DNA from: Strix aluco
Lineage: Eukaryota; Chordata; Aves; Strigiformes; Strigidae
Direction of reading: 5' to 3'
NCBI RefSeq assembly: GCF_031877795.1
Contig: NW_027436640.1
Location: forward strand, 248,001 to 312,000
Length of the DNA stretch: 64,000 nucleotides
Part shown: positions 1 through 13,700 of the stretch, one piece after another
Layout of the letters: each line of letters starts with the position of its first letter
How positions within the stretch are numbered: the stretch's first letter is position 1
Translations under genes and position numbers: made by a program
Notes under the pieces: generated by a model
Told to the model about the DNA's origin: nothing
Seen by the model: only the letters and a program-made list of their open reading frames with translations
Database searches by the model: none

Positions 1-2252
1 CACATTGCTTCGCAGAATCGCTTTTGTGCAGAAAACAGTAACACTTGTTCAGAACGAAAGAAAGCACAGAGCCCCGGATTCTATGTTGCCCTGGAGAGCT
101 TGCACAGCACTGGGGAAAGGCAGGCAGAGAATTCCTTGCTAGCACCTTCTCTGTGCCTGGGAAGCAGAAGTGTTCACATTGCTTCGCAGAATTGCTTTTG
201 TGCAGAAAACACTAACACTTGTTCAGAACGAAAGAAAGCACAGAGCCCCAGATTTGCTGTTGTCCTGGAGAGCTTGCAGAGCACTGGGGAAAGGCAGGCA
301 GAGAATTCCCTGCTAGCACCTTCTCTGTGCCTGGGAAGCAGAAGTGTTCACATTGCTTCGCAGAATCGCTTTTGTGCAGAAAACAGTAACACTTGTTCAG
401 AACGAAAGAAAGCACAGAGCCCCAGATTTTATGTTGTCCTGGAGAGCTTGCAGAGCACTGGGGAAAGGCAGGCAGAGAATTCCCTGCTAGCACCTTCTCT
501 GTGCCTGTTCACATTGCTTCGCAGAATCGCTTTTGTGCAGAAAACAGTAACACTTGTTCAGAAAGAAAGAAAGCATGAGCCCCAGATTTTATGTTGTCCT
601 GGAGAGCTTGCAGAGCACTGGGGAAAGGCAGGCAGGGAATTCCTTGCTAGCACCTTCTCTGTGCCTGGGAAGCAGAAGTGTTCACATTGCTTCGCAGAAT
701 CGCTTTTGTGCAGAAAACACTAACACTTGTTCAGAACGAAAGAAAGCACAGAGCCCCAGATTCTATGTTGTCCTGGAGAGCTTGCAGAGCACTGGGGAAA
801 GGCAGGCAGAGAATTCCCTGCTAGCACCTTCTCTGTGCCTGTTCACATTGCTTCGCAGAATCGCTTTTGTGCAGAAAACAGTAACACTTGTTCAGAACGA
901 AAGAAAGCACAGAGCCCCAGATTCTATGTTGTCCTGGAGAGCTTGCAGAGCACTGGGGAAAGGCAGGCAGAGAATTCCCTGCTAGCACCTTCTCTGTGCC
1001 TGGGAAACAGAAGTGTTCACATTGCTTCGCAGAATCGCTTTTGTGCAGAAAACAGTAACACTTGCTCATTACGAAAGAAAGCACAGAGCCCCAGATTTTA
1101 TGTTGTCCTGGAGAGCTTGCAGAGCACTGGGGAAAGGCAGGCAGAGAATTCCCTGCTAGCACCTTCTCTGTGCCTGGGAAGCAGAAGTGTTCACATTGCT
1201 TCGCAGAATCGCTTTTGTGCAGAAAACACTAACACTTGTTCAGAACGAAAGAAAGCACAGAGCCCCAGATTCTATGTTGTCCTGGAGAGCTTGCAGAGCA
1301 CTGGGGAAAGGCAGGCAGAGAATTCCCTGCTAGCACCTTCTCTGTGCCTGGGAAGCAGAAGTGTTCACATTGCTTCGCAGAATCGCTTTTGTGCAGAAAA
1401 CACTAACACTTGTTCAGAAGGAAAGAAAGCACAGAGCCCCAGAATCTATGTTGTCCTGGAGAGCTTGCAGAGCACTGGGGAAAGGCAGGCAGAGAATTCC
1501 TTGCTAGCACCTTCTCTGTGCCTGTTCACATTGCTTCGCAGAATCGCTTTTGTGCAGAAAACAGTAACACTTGTTCAGAACGAAAGAGAGCATGAGCCCC
1601 AGATTTTATGTTGTCCTGGAGAGCTTGCAGAGCACTGGGGAAAGGCAGGCAGAGAATTCCCTGCTAGCACCTTCTCTGTGCCTGTTCACATTGCTTCGCA
1701 GAATCGCTTTTGTGCAGAAAACAGTAACACTTGTTCAGAACGAAAGAAAGCACAGAGCCCCAGATTTTATGTTGTCCTGGAGAGCTTGCAGAGCACTGGG
1801 GAAAGGCAGGCAGAGAATTCCCTGCTAGCACCTTCTCTGTGCCTGGGAAGCAGAAGTGTTCACATTGCTTCGCAGAATCGCTTTTGTGCAGAAAACAGTA
1901 ACACTTGTTCAGAAGGAAAGAAAGCACAGAGCCCCAGATTTTATGTTGTCCTGGAGAGCTTGCAGAGCACTGGGGAAAGGCAGGCAGAGAATTCCCTGCT
2001 AGCACCTTCTCTGTGCCTGGGAAGCAGAAGTGTTCACATTGCTTCGCAGAATCGCTTTTGTGCAGAAAACAGTAACACTTGTTCAGAACGAAAGAAAGCA
2101 CAGAGCCCCAGATTCTATGTTGTCCTGGAGAGCTTGCAGAGCACTGGGGAAAGGCAGGCAGAGAATTCCTTGCTAGCACCTTCTCTGTGCCTGGGAAGCA
2201 GAAGTGTTCACATTGCTTGGCAGAATCGCTTTTGTGCAGAAAACACTAACAC

Positions 2253-4790
2253 TTGTTCAGAACGAAAGAAAGCACAGAGCCCCAGATTTTATGTTGTCCT
2301 GGAGAGCTTGCAGAGCACTGGGGAAAGGCAGGCAGAGAATTCCCTGCTAGCACCTTCTCTGTGCCTGTTCACATTGCTTCGCAGAATCGCTTTTGTGCAG
2401 AAAACAGTAACACTTGTTCAGAACGAAAGAAAGCACAGAGCCCCAGATTCTATGTTGTCCTGGAGAGCTTGCAGAGCACTGGGGAAAGGCAGGCAGAGAA
2501 TTCCCTGCTAGCACCTTCTCTGTGCCTGGGAAGCAGAAGTGTTCACATTGCTTCGCAGAATCGCTTTTGTGCAGAAAACACTAACACTTGTTCAGAAGGA
2601 AAGAAAGCACAGAGCCCCAGATTTGCTGTTGTCTTGGAGAGCTTGCAGAGCACTGGGGAAAGGCAGGCAGAGAATTCCCTGCTAGCACCTTCTCTGTGCC
2701 TGTTCACATTGCTTCGCAGAATCGCTTTTGTGCAGAAAACAGTAACACTTGTTCAGAAAGAAAGAAAGCATGAGCCCCAGATTTTATGTTGTCCTGGAGA
2801 GCTTGCAGAGCACCGGGGAAAGGCAGGCAGAGAATTCCCTGCTAGCACCTTCTCTGTGCCTGTTCACATTGCTTCGCAGAATCGCTTTTGTGCAGAAAAC
2901 AGTAACACTTGTTCAGAACGAAAGAAAGCACAGAGCCCCGGATTCTATGTTGCCCTGGAGAGCTTGCACAGCACTGGGGAAAGGCAGGCAGAGAATTCCT
3001 TGCTAGCACCTTCTCTGTGCCTGGGAAGCAGAAGTGTTCACATTGCTTCGCAGAATTGCTTTTGTGCAGAAAACACTAACACTTGTTCAGAACGAAAGAA
3101 AGCACAGAGCCCCAGATTTGCTGTTGTCCTGGAGAGCTTGCAGAGCACTGGGGAAAGGCAGGCAGAGAATTCCCTGCTAGCACCTTCTCTGTGCCTGGGA
3201 AGCAGAAGTGTTCACATTGCTTGGCAGAATCGCTTTTGTGCAGAAAACAGTAACACTTGTTCAGAACGAAAGAAAGCACAGAGCCCCAGATTTTATGTTG
3301 TCCTGGAGAGCTTGCAGAGCACTGGGGAAAGGCAGGCAGAGAATTCCCTGCTAGCACCTTCTCTGTGCCTGTTCACATTGCTTCGCAGAATCGCTTTTGT
3401 GCAGAAAACAGTAACACTTGTTCAGAAAGAAAGAAAGCATGAGCCCCAGATTTTATGTTGTCCTGGAGAGCTTGCAGAGCACTGGGGAAAGGCAGGCAGA
3501 GAATTCCTTGCTAGCACCTTCTCTGTGCCTGGGAAGCAGAAGTGTTCACATTGCTTCGCAGAATCGCTTTTGTGCAGAAAACACTAACACTTGTTCAGAA
3601 CGAAAGAAAGCACAGAGCCCCAGATTCTATGTTGTCCTGGAGAGCTTGCAGAGCACTGGGGAAAGGCAGGCAGAGAATTCCCTGCTAGCACCTTCTCTGT
3701 GCCTGTTCACATTGCTTCGCAGAATCGCTTTTGTGCAGAAAACAGTAACACTTGTTCAGAACGAAAGAAAGCACAGAGCCCCAGATTCTATGTTGTCCTG
3801 GAGAGCTTGCAGAGCACTGGGGAAAGGCAGGCAGAGAATTCCCTGCTAGCACCTTCTCTGTGCCTGGGAAACAGAAGTGTTCACATTGCTTCGCAGAATC
3901 GCTTTTGTGCAGAAAACAGTAACACTTGCTCATTACGAAAGAAAGCACAGAGCCCCAGATTTTATGTTGTCCTGGAGAGCTTGCAGAGCACTGGGGAAAG
4001 GCAGGCAGAGAATTCCCTGCTAGCACCTTCTCTGTGCCTGGGAAGCAGAAGTGTTCACATTGCTTCGCAGAATCGCTTTTGTGCAGAAAACACTAACACT
4101 TGTTCAGAACGAAAGAAAGCACAGAGCCCCAGATTCTATGTTGTCCTGGAGAGCTTGCAGAGCACTGGGGAAAGGCAGGCAGAGAATTCCCTGCTAGCAC
4201 CTTCTCTGTGCCTGGGAAGCAGAAGTGTTCACATTGCTTCGCAGAATCGCTTTTGTGCAGAAAACACTAACACTTGTTCAGAAGGAAAGAAAGCACAGAG
4301 CCCCAGAATCTATGTTGTCCTGGAGAGCTTGCAGAGCACTGGGGAAAGGCAGGCAGAGAATTCCTTGCTAGCACCTTCTCTGTGCCTGTTCACATTGCTT
4401 CGCAGAATCGCTTTTGTGCAGAAAACAGTAACACTTGTTCAGAACGAAAGAAAGCATGAGCCCCAGATTTTATGTTGTCCTGGAGAGCTTGCAGAGCACT
4501 GGGGAAAGGCAGGCAGAGAATTCCCTGCTAGCACCTTCTCTGTGCCTGTTCACATTGCTTCGCAGAATCGCTTTTGTGCAGAAAACAGTAACACTTGTTC
4601 AGAACGAAAGAAAGCACAGAGCCCCAGATTTTATGTTGTCCTGGAGAGCTTGCAGAGCACTGGGGAAAGGCAGGCAGAGAATTCCCTGCTAGCACCTTCT
4701 CTGTGCCTGGGAAGCAGAAGTGTTCACATTGCTTCGCAGAATCGCTTTTGTGCAGAAAACAGTAACACTTGTTCAGAAGGAAAGAAAGCA
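2253..4790. repeat. Satellite A higher-order block, recurring at 12,135-14,672
   Basis: The rare variant gctcattacg occurs at 1,064, 3,928 and 13,810, so offsets are 2,864 and 9,882 bp. Neighbouring diagnostic variants keep the same order around all three. The 1-2,150 stretch matches 2,865-5,015, and 2,253-4,790 matches 12,135-14,672. This shows that multi-kilobase blocks, not only single monomers, were copied. Confidence 0.85.
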
Positions 4791-7700
4791 CAGAGCCCCA
4801 GATTTTATGTTGTCCTGGAGAGCTTGCAGAGCACTGGGGAAAGGCAGGCAGAGAATTCCCTGCTAGCACCTTCTCTGTGCCTGGGAAGCAGAAGTGTTCA
4901 CATTGCTTCGCAGAATCGCTTTTGTGCAGAAAACAGTAACACTTGTTCAGAACGAAAGAAAGCACAGAGCCCCAGATTTTATGTTGTCCTGGAGAGCTTG
5001 CAGAGCACTGGGTAAAGGCAGGCAGAGAATTCCCTGCTAGCACCTTCTCTGTGCCTGTTCACATTGCTTCGCAGAATCGCTTTTGTGCAGAAAACAGTAA
5101 CACTTGTTCAGAAGGAAAGAAAGCACAGAGCCCCAGATTTGATGTTGTCCTGGAGAGCTTGCAGAGCACTGGGGAAAGGCAGGCAGAGAATTCCCTGCTA
5201 GCACCTTCTCTGTGCCTGTTCACATTGCTTCGCAGAATCGCTTTTGTGCAGAAAACAGTAACACTTGTTCAGAAAGAAAGAAAGCATGAGCCCCAGATTT
5301 TATGTTGTCCTGGAGAGCTTGCAGAGCACCGGGGAAAGGCAGGCAGAGAATTCCCTGCTAGCACCTTCTCTGTGCCTGTTCACATTGCTTCGCAGAATCG
5401 CTTTTGTGCAGAAAACAGTAACACTTGTTCAGAACGAAAGAAAGCACAGAGCCCTGGATTCTATGTTGCCCTGGAGAGCTTGCACAGCACTGGGGAAAGG
5501 CAGGCAGAGAATTCCTTGCTAGCACCTTCTCTGTGCCTGGGAAGCAGAAGTGTTCACATTGCTTCGCAGAATCGCTTTTGTGCAGAAAACAGTAACACTT
5601 GTTCAGAACGAAAGAAAGCACAGAGCCCCAGATTTTATGTTGTCCTGGAGAGCTTGCAGAGCACTGGGGAAAGGTAGGCAGAGAATTCCTTGCTAGCACC
5701 TTCTCTGTGCCTGGGAAGCAGAAGTGTTCACATTGCTTCGCAGAATCGCTTTTGTGCAGAAAACAGTAACACTTGTTCAGAAGGAAAGATAGCACAGAGC
5801 CCCAGATTTTATGTTGTCCTGGAGAGCTTGCAGAGCACTGGGGAAAGGCAGGCAGAGAATTCCCTGCTAGCACCTTCTCTGTGCCTGGGAAGCAGAAGTG
5901 TTCACATTGCTTCGCAGAATCGCTTTTGTGCAGAAAACAGTAACACTTGTTCAGAAGGAAAGAAAGCACAGAGCCCCAGATTTTATGTTGTCCTGGAGAG
6001 CTTGCAGAGCACTGGGGAAAGGCAGGCAGAGAATTCCCTGCTAGCACCTTCTCTGTGCCTGTTCACATTGCTTCGCAGAATTGCTTTTGTGCAGAAAACA
6101 GTAACACTTGTTCAGAACGAAAGAAAGCACAGAGCCCCAGATTCTATGTTGTCCTGGAGAGCTTGCAGAGCACTGGGGAAAGGCAGGCAGAGAATTCCCT
6201 GCTAGCACCTTCTCTGTGCCTGGGAAGCAGAAGTGTTCACATTGCTTCGCAGAATCGCTTTTGTGCAGAAAACAGTAACACTTGTTCAGAAGGAAAGAAA
6301 GCACAGAGCCCCAGATTTGCTGTTGTCTTGGAGAGCTTGCAGAGCACTGGGGAAAGGCAGGCAGAGAATTCCCTGCTAGCACCTTCTCTGTGCCTGTTCA
6401 CATTGCTTCGCAGAATCGCTTTTGTGCAGAAAACAGTAACACTTGTTCAGAAAGAAAGAAAGCATGAGCCCCAGATTTTATGTTGTCCTGGAGAGCTTGC
6501 AGAGCACCGGGAAAAGGCAGGCAGAGAATTCCCTGCTAGCACCTTCTCTGTGCCTGTTCACATTGCTTCGCAGAATCGCTTTTGTGCAGAAAACAGTAAC
6601 ACTTGTTCAGAACGAAAGAAAGCACAGAGCCCCGGATTCTATGTTGCCCTGGAGAGCTTGCACAGCACTGGGGAAAGGCAGGCAGAGAATTCCTTGCTAG
6701 CACCTTCTCTGTGCCTGGGAAGCAGAAGTGTTCACATTGCTTCGCAGAATCGCTTTTGTGCAGAAAACAGTAACACTTGTTCAGAACGAAAGAAAGCACA
6801 GAGCCCCAGATTTTATGTTGTCCTGGAGAGCTTGCAGAGCACTGGGGAAAGGCAGGCAGAGAATTCCTTGCTAGCACCTTCTCTGTGCCTGGGAAGCAGA
6901 AGTGTTCACATTGCTTCGCAGAATCGCTTTTGTGCAGAAAACAGTAACACTTGTTCAGAAGGAAAGAAAGCACAGAGCCCCAGATTTTATGTTGTCCTGG
7001 AGAGCTTGCAGAGCACTGGGGAAAGGCAGGCAGAGAATTCCCTGCTAGCACCTTCTCTGTGCCTGTTCACATTGCTTCGCAGAATCGCTTTTGTGCAGAA
7101 AACAGTAACACTTGTTCAGAACGAAAGAAAGCACAGAGCCCCAGATTCTATGTTGTCCTGGAGAGCTTGCAGAGCACTGGGGAAAGGCAGGCAGAGAATT
7201 CCTTGCTAGCACCTTCTCTGTGCCTGGGAAGCAGAAGTGTTCACATTGCTTCGCAGAATCGCTTTTGTGCAGAAAACAGTAACACTTGTTCAGAACGAAA
7301 GAAAGCACAGAGCCCCAGATTTTATGTTGTCCTGGAGAGCTTGCAGAGCACTGGGGAAAGGCAGGCAGAGAATTCTCTGCTAGCACCTTCTCTGTGCCTG
7401 TTCACATTGCTTCGCAGAATCGCTTTTGTGCAGAAAACAGTAACACTTGTTCAGAACGAAAGAAAGCACAGAGCCCCAGATTCTATGTTGTCCTGGAGAG
7501 CTTGCAGAGCACTGGGGAAAGGCAGGCAGAGAATTCCCTGCTAGCACCTTCTCTGTGCCTGGGAAGCAGAAGTGTTCACATTGCTTCGCAGAATCGCTTT
7601 TGTGCAGAAAACACTAACACTTGTTCAGAAGGAAAGAAAGCACAGAGCCCCAGATTTGCTGTTGTCTTGGAGAGCTTGCAGAGCACTGGGGAAAGGCAGG

Positions 7701-10700
7701 CAGAGAATTCCCTGCTAGCACCTTCTCTGTGCCTGTTCACATTGCTTCGCAGAATCGCTTTTGTGCAGAAAACAGTAACACTTGTTCAGAAAGAAAGAAA
7801 GCATGAGCCCCAGATTTTATGTTGTCCTGGAGAGCTTGCAGAGCACCGGGGAAAGGCAGGCAGAGAATTCCCTGCTAGCACCTTCTCTGTGCCTGTTCAC
7901 ATTGCTTCGCAAGAATCGCTTTTGTGCAGAAAACAGTAACACTTGTTCAGAACGAAAGAAAGCACAGAGCCCCGGATTCTATGTTGCCCTGGAGAGCTTG
8001 CACAGCACTGGGGAAAGGCAGGCAGAGAATTCCTTGCTAGCACCTTCTCTGTGCCTGGGAAGCAGAAGTGTTCACATTGCTTGGCAGAATCGCTTCTGTG
8101 CAGAAAACACTAACACTTGTTCAGAACGAAAGAAAGCACAGAGCCCCAGATTTTATGTTGTCCTGGAGAGCTTGCAGAGCACTGGGGAAAGGCAGGCAGA
8201 GAATTCCCTGCTAGCACCTTCTCTGTGCCTGTTCACATTGCTTCGCAGAATCGCTTTTGTGCAGAAAACAGTAACACTTGTTCAGAACGAAAGAAAGCAC
8301 AGAGCCCCAGATTCTATGTTGTCCTGGAGAGCTTGCAGAGCACTGGGGAAAGGCAGGCAGAGAATTCCTTGCTAGCACCTTCTCTGTGCCTGGGAAGCAG
8401 AAGTGTTCACATTGCTTGGCAGAATCGCTTTTGTGCAGAAAACACTAACACTTGTTCAGAACGAAAGAAAGCACAGAGCCCCAGATTTTATGTTGTCCTG
8501 GAGAGCTTGCAGAGCACTGGGGAAAGGCAGGCAGAGAATTCTCTGCTAGCACCTTCTCTGTGCCTGTTCACATTGCTTCGCAGAATCGCTTTTGTGCAGA
8601 AAACAGTAACACTTGTTCAGAACGAAAGAAAGCACAGAGCCCCAGATTCTATGTTGTCCTGGAGAGCTTGCAGAGCACTGGGGAAAGGCAGGCAGAGAAT
8701 TCCCTGCTAGCACCTTCTCTGTGCCTGGGAAGCAGAAGTGTTCACATTGCTTCGCAGAATCGCTTTTGTGCAGAAAACACTAACACTTGTTCAGAAGGAA
8801 AGAAAGCACAGAGCCCCAGATTTGCTGTTGTCTTGGAGAGCTTGCAGAGCACTGGGGAAAGGCAGGCAGAGAATTCCCTGCTAGCACCTTCTCTGTGCCT
8901 GTTCACATTGCTTCGCAAGAATCGCTTTTGTGCAGAAAACAGTAACACTTGTTCAGAACGAAAGAAAGCACAGAGCCCCGGATTCTATGTTGCCCTGGAG
9001 AGCTTGCACAGCACTGGGGAAAGGCCGGCAGAGAATTCCTTGCTAGCACCTTCTCTGTGCCTGGGAAGCAGAAGTGTTCACATTGCTTCGCAGAATCGCT
9101 TTTGTGCAGAAAACAGTAACACTTGTTCAGAACGAAAGAAAGCACAGAGCCCCAGATTCTATGTTGTCCTGGAGAGCTTGCAGAGCACTGGGGAAAGGCA
9201 GGCAGAGAATTCCTTGCTAGCACCTTCTCTGTGCCTGGGAAGCAGAAGTGTTCACATTGCTTGGCAGAATCGCTTCTGTGCAGAAAACACTAACACTTGT
9301 TCAGAACGAAAGAAAGCACAGAGCCCCAGATTTTATGTTGTCCTGGAGAGCTTGCAGAGCACTGGGGAAAGGCAGGCAGAGAATTCCCTGCTAGCACCTT
9401 CTCTGTGCCTGTTCACATTGCTTCGCAGAATCGCTTTTGTGCAGAAAACAGTAACACTTGTTCAGAAGGAAAGAAAGCACAGAGCCCCAGATTCTATGTT
9501 GTCCTGGAGAGCTTGCAGAGCACTGGGGAAAGGCAGGCAGAGAATTCCCTGCTAGCACCTTCTCTGTGCCTGGGAAGCAGAAGTGTTCACATTGCTTCGC
9601 AGAATCGCTTTTGTGCAGAAAACACTAACACTTGTTCAGAAGGAAAGAAAGCACAGAGCCCCAGATTTGCTGTTGTCTTGGAGAGCTTGCAGAGCACTGG
9701 GGAAAGGCAGGCAGAGAATTCCCTGCTAGCACCTTCTCTGTGCCTGTTCACATTGGTTCGCAGAATCGCTTTTGTGCAGAAAACAGTAACACTTGTTCAG
9801 AAAGAAAGAAAGCATGAGCCCCAGATTTTATGTTGTCCTGGAGAGCTTGCAGAGCACTGGGGAAAGGCAGGCAGAGAATTCCCTGCTAGCACCTTCTCTG
9901 TGCCTGTTCACATTGCTTCGCAGAATCGCTTTTGTGCAGAAAACAGTAACACTTGTTCAGAACGAAAGAAAGCACAGAGCCCCGGATTCTATGTTGCCCT
10001 GGAGAGCTTGCACAGCACTGGGGAAAGGCAGGCAGAGAATTCCTTGCTAGCACCTTCTCTGTGCCTGGGAAGCAGAAGTGTTCACATTGCTTCGCAGAAT
10101 CGCTTTTGTGCAGAAAACAGTAACACTTGTTCAGAAGGAAAGAAAGCACAGAGCCCCAGATTTTATGTTGTCCTGGAGAGCTTGCAGAGCACTGGGGAAA
10201 GGCAGGCAGAGAATTCCCTGCTAGCACCTTCTCTGTGCCTGGGAAGCAGAAGTGTTCACATTGCTTCGCAGAATCGCTTTTGTGCAGAAAACACTAACAC
10301 TTGTTCAGAAGGAAAGAAAGCACAGAGCCCCAGAATCTATGTTGTCCTGGAGAGCTTGCAGAGCACTGGGGAAAGGCAGGCAGAGAATTCCTTGCTAGCA
10401 CCTTCTCTGTGCCTGGGAAGCAGAAGTGTTCACATTGCTTCGCAGAATCGCTTTTGTGCAGAAAACAGTAACACTTGTTCAGAACGAAAGAAAGCACAGA
10501 GCCCCAGATTTTATGTTGTCCTGGAGAGCTTGCAGAGCACTGGGGAAAGGCAGGCAGAGAATTCCCTGCTAGCACCTTCTCTGTGCCTGTTCACATTGCT
10601 TCGCAGATTCGCTTTTGTGCAGAAAACAGTAACACTTGTTCAGAAAGAAAGAAAGCATGAGCCCCAGATTTTATGTTGTCCTGGAGAGCTTGCAGAGCAC

Positions 10701-13700
10701 CGGGGAAAGGCAGGCAGAGAATTCCCTGCTAGCACCTTCTCTGTGCCTGTTCACATTGCTTCGCAAGAATCGCTTTGTGCAGAAAACAGTAACACTTGTT
10801 CAGAACGAAAGAAAGCACAGAGCCCCAGATTCTATGTTGTCCTGGAGAGCTTGCAGAGCACTGGGGAAAGGCAGGCAGAGAATTCCTTGCTAGCACCTTC
10901 TCTGTGCCTGGGAAGCAGAAGTGTTCACATTGCTTGGCAGCATCGCTTTTGTGCAGAAAACACTAACACTTGTTCAGAAGGAAAGAAAGCACAGAGCCCC
11001 AGATTCTATGTTGTCCTGGAGAGCTTGCAGAGCACTGGGGAAAGGCAGGCAGAGAATTCCCTGCTAGCACCTTCTCTGTGCCTGTTCACATTGCTTCGCA
11101 GAATCGCTTTTGTGCAGAAAACAGTAACACTTGTTCAGAACGAAAGAAAGCACAGAGCCCCAGATTTTATGTTGTCCTGGAGAGCTTGCAGAGCACTGGG
11201 GAAAGGCAGGCAGAGAATTCCTTGCTAGCACCTTCTCTGTGCCTGTTCACATTGCTTCGCAGAATCGCTTTTGTGCAGAAAACACTAACACTTGTTCAGA
11301 ACGAAAGAAAGCACAGAGCCCCAGATTTTATGTTGTCCTGGAGAGCTTGCAGAGCACTGGGGAAAGGCAGGCAGAGAATTCCCTGCTAGCACCTTCTCTG
11401 TGCCTGGGAAGCAGAAGTGTTCACATTGCTTCGCAGAATCGCTTTTGTGCAGAAAACAGTAACACTTGTTCAGAAGGAAAGAAAGCACAGAGCCCCAGAT
11501 TTTATGTTGTCCTGGAGAGCTTGCAGAGCACTGGGGAAAGGCAGGCAGAGAATTCCCTGCTAGCACCTTCTCTGTGCCTGTTCACATTGCTTCGCAGAAT
11601 CGCTTTTGTGCAGAAAACACTAACACTTGTTCAGAACGAAAGAAAGCATGAGCCCCAGATTCTATGTTGTCCTGGAGAGCTTGCAGAGCACTGGGGAAAG
11701 GCAGGCAGAGAATTCCCTGCTAGCACCTTCTCTGTGCCTGGGAAGCAGAAGTGTTCACATTGCTTCGCAGAATCGCTTTTGTGCAGAAAACAGTAACACT
11801 TGTTCAGAAGGAAAGAAAGCACAGAGCCCCAGATTTTATGTTGTCCTGGAGAGCTTGCAGAGCACTGGGGAAAGGCAGGCAGAGAATTCCCTGCTAGCAC
11901 CTTCTCTGTGCCTGTTCACATTGCTTCGCAGAATCGCTTTTGTGCAGAAAACAGTAACACTTGTTCAGAACAAAAGAAAGCACAGAGCCCCAGATTCTAT
12001 GTTGTCCTGGAGAGCTTGCAGAGCACTGGGGAAAGGCAGGCAGAGAATTCCTTGCTAGCACCTTCTCTGTGCCTGGGAAGCAGAAGTGTTCACATTGCTT
12101 GGCAGAATCGCTTTTGTGCAGAAAACACTAACACTTGTTCAGAACGAAAGAAAGCACAGAGCCCCAGATTTTATGTTGTCCTGGAGAGCTTGCAGAGCAC
12201 TGGGGAAAGGCAGGCAGAGAATTCCCTGCTAGCACCTTCTCTGTGCCTGTTCACATTGCTTCGCAGAATCGCTTTTGTGCAGAAAACAGTAACACTTGTT
12301 CAGAACGAAAGAAAGCACAGAGCCCCAGATTCTATGTTGTCCTGGAGAGCTTGCAGAGCACTGGGGAAAGGCAGGCAGAGAATTCCCTGCTAGCACCTTC
12401 TCTGTGCCTGGGAAGCAGAAGTGTTCACATTGCTTCGCAGAATCGCTTTTGTGCAGAAAACACTAACACTTGTTCAGAAGGAAAGAAAGCACAGAGCCCC
12501 AGATTTGCTGTTGTCTTGGAGAGCTTGCAGAGCACTGGGGAAAGGCAGGCAGAGAATTCCCTGCTAGCACCTTCTCTGTGCCTGTTCACATTGCTTCGCA
12601 GAATCGCTTTTGTGCAGAAAACAGTAACACTTGTTCAGAAAGAAAGAAAGCATGAGCCCCAGATTTTATGTTGTCCTGGAGAGCTTGCAGAGCACCGGGG
12701 AAAGGCAGGCAGAGAATTCCCTGCTAGCACCTTCTCTGTGCCTGTTCACATTGCTTCGCAGAATCGCTTTTGTGCAGAAAACAGTAACACTTGTTCAGAA
12801 CGAAAGAAAGTACAGAGCCCCGGATTCTATGTTGCCCTGGAGAGCTTGCACAGCACTGGGGAAAGGCAGGCAGAGAATTCCTTGCTAGCACCTTCTCTGT
12901 GCCTGGGAAGCAGAAGTGTTCACATTGCTTCGCAGAATTGCTTTTGTGCAGAAAACACTAACACTTGTTCAGAACGAAAGAAAGCACAGAGCCCCAGATT
13001 TGCTGTTGTCCTGGAGAGCTTGCAGAGCACTGGGGAAAGGCAGGCAGAGAATTCCCTGCTAGCACCTGCTCTGTGCCTGGGAAGCAGAAGTGTTCACATT
13101 GCTTGGCAGAATCGCTTTTGTGCAGAAAACAGTAACACTTGTTCAGAACGAAAGAAAGCACAGAGCCCCAGATTTTATGTTGTCCTGGAGAGCTTGCAGA
13201 GTACTGGGGAAAGGCAGGCAGAGAATTCCCTGCTAGCACCTTCTCTGTGCCTGTTCACATTGCTTCGCAGAATCGCTTTTGTGCAGAAAACAGTAACACT
13301 TGTTCAGAAAGAAAGAAAGCATGAGCCCCAGATTTTATGTTGTCCTGGAGAGCTTGCAGAGCACTGGGGAAAGGCAGGCAGAGAATTCCTTGCTAGCACC
13401 TTCTCTGTGCCTGGGAAGCAGAAGTGTTCACATTGCTTGGCAGCATCGCTTTTGTGCAGAAAACACTAACACTTGTTCAGAACGAAAGAAAGCACAGAGC
13501 CCCAGATTCTATGTTGTCCTGGAGAGCTTGCAGAGCACTGGGGAAAGGCAGGCAGAGAATTCCCTGCTAGCACCTTCTCTGTGCCTGTTCACATTGCTTC
13601 GCAGAATCGCTTTTGTGCAGAAAACAGTAACACTTGTTCAGAACGAAAGAAAGCACAGAGCCCCAGATTCTATGTTGTCCTGGAGAGCTTGCAGAGCACT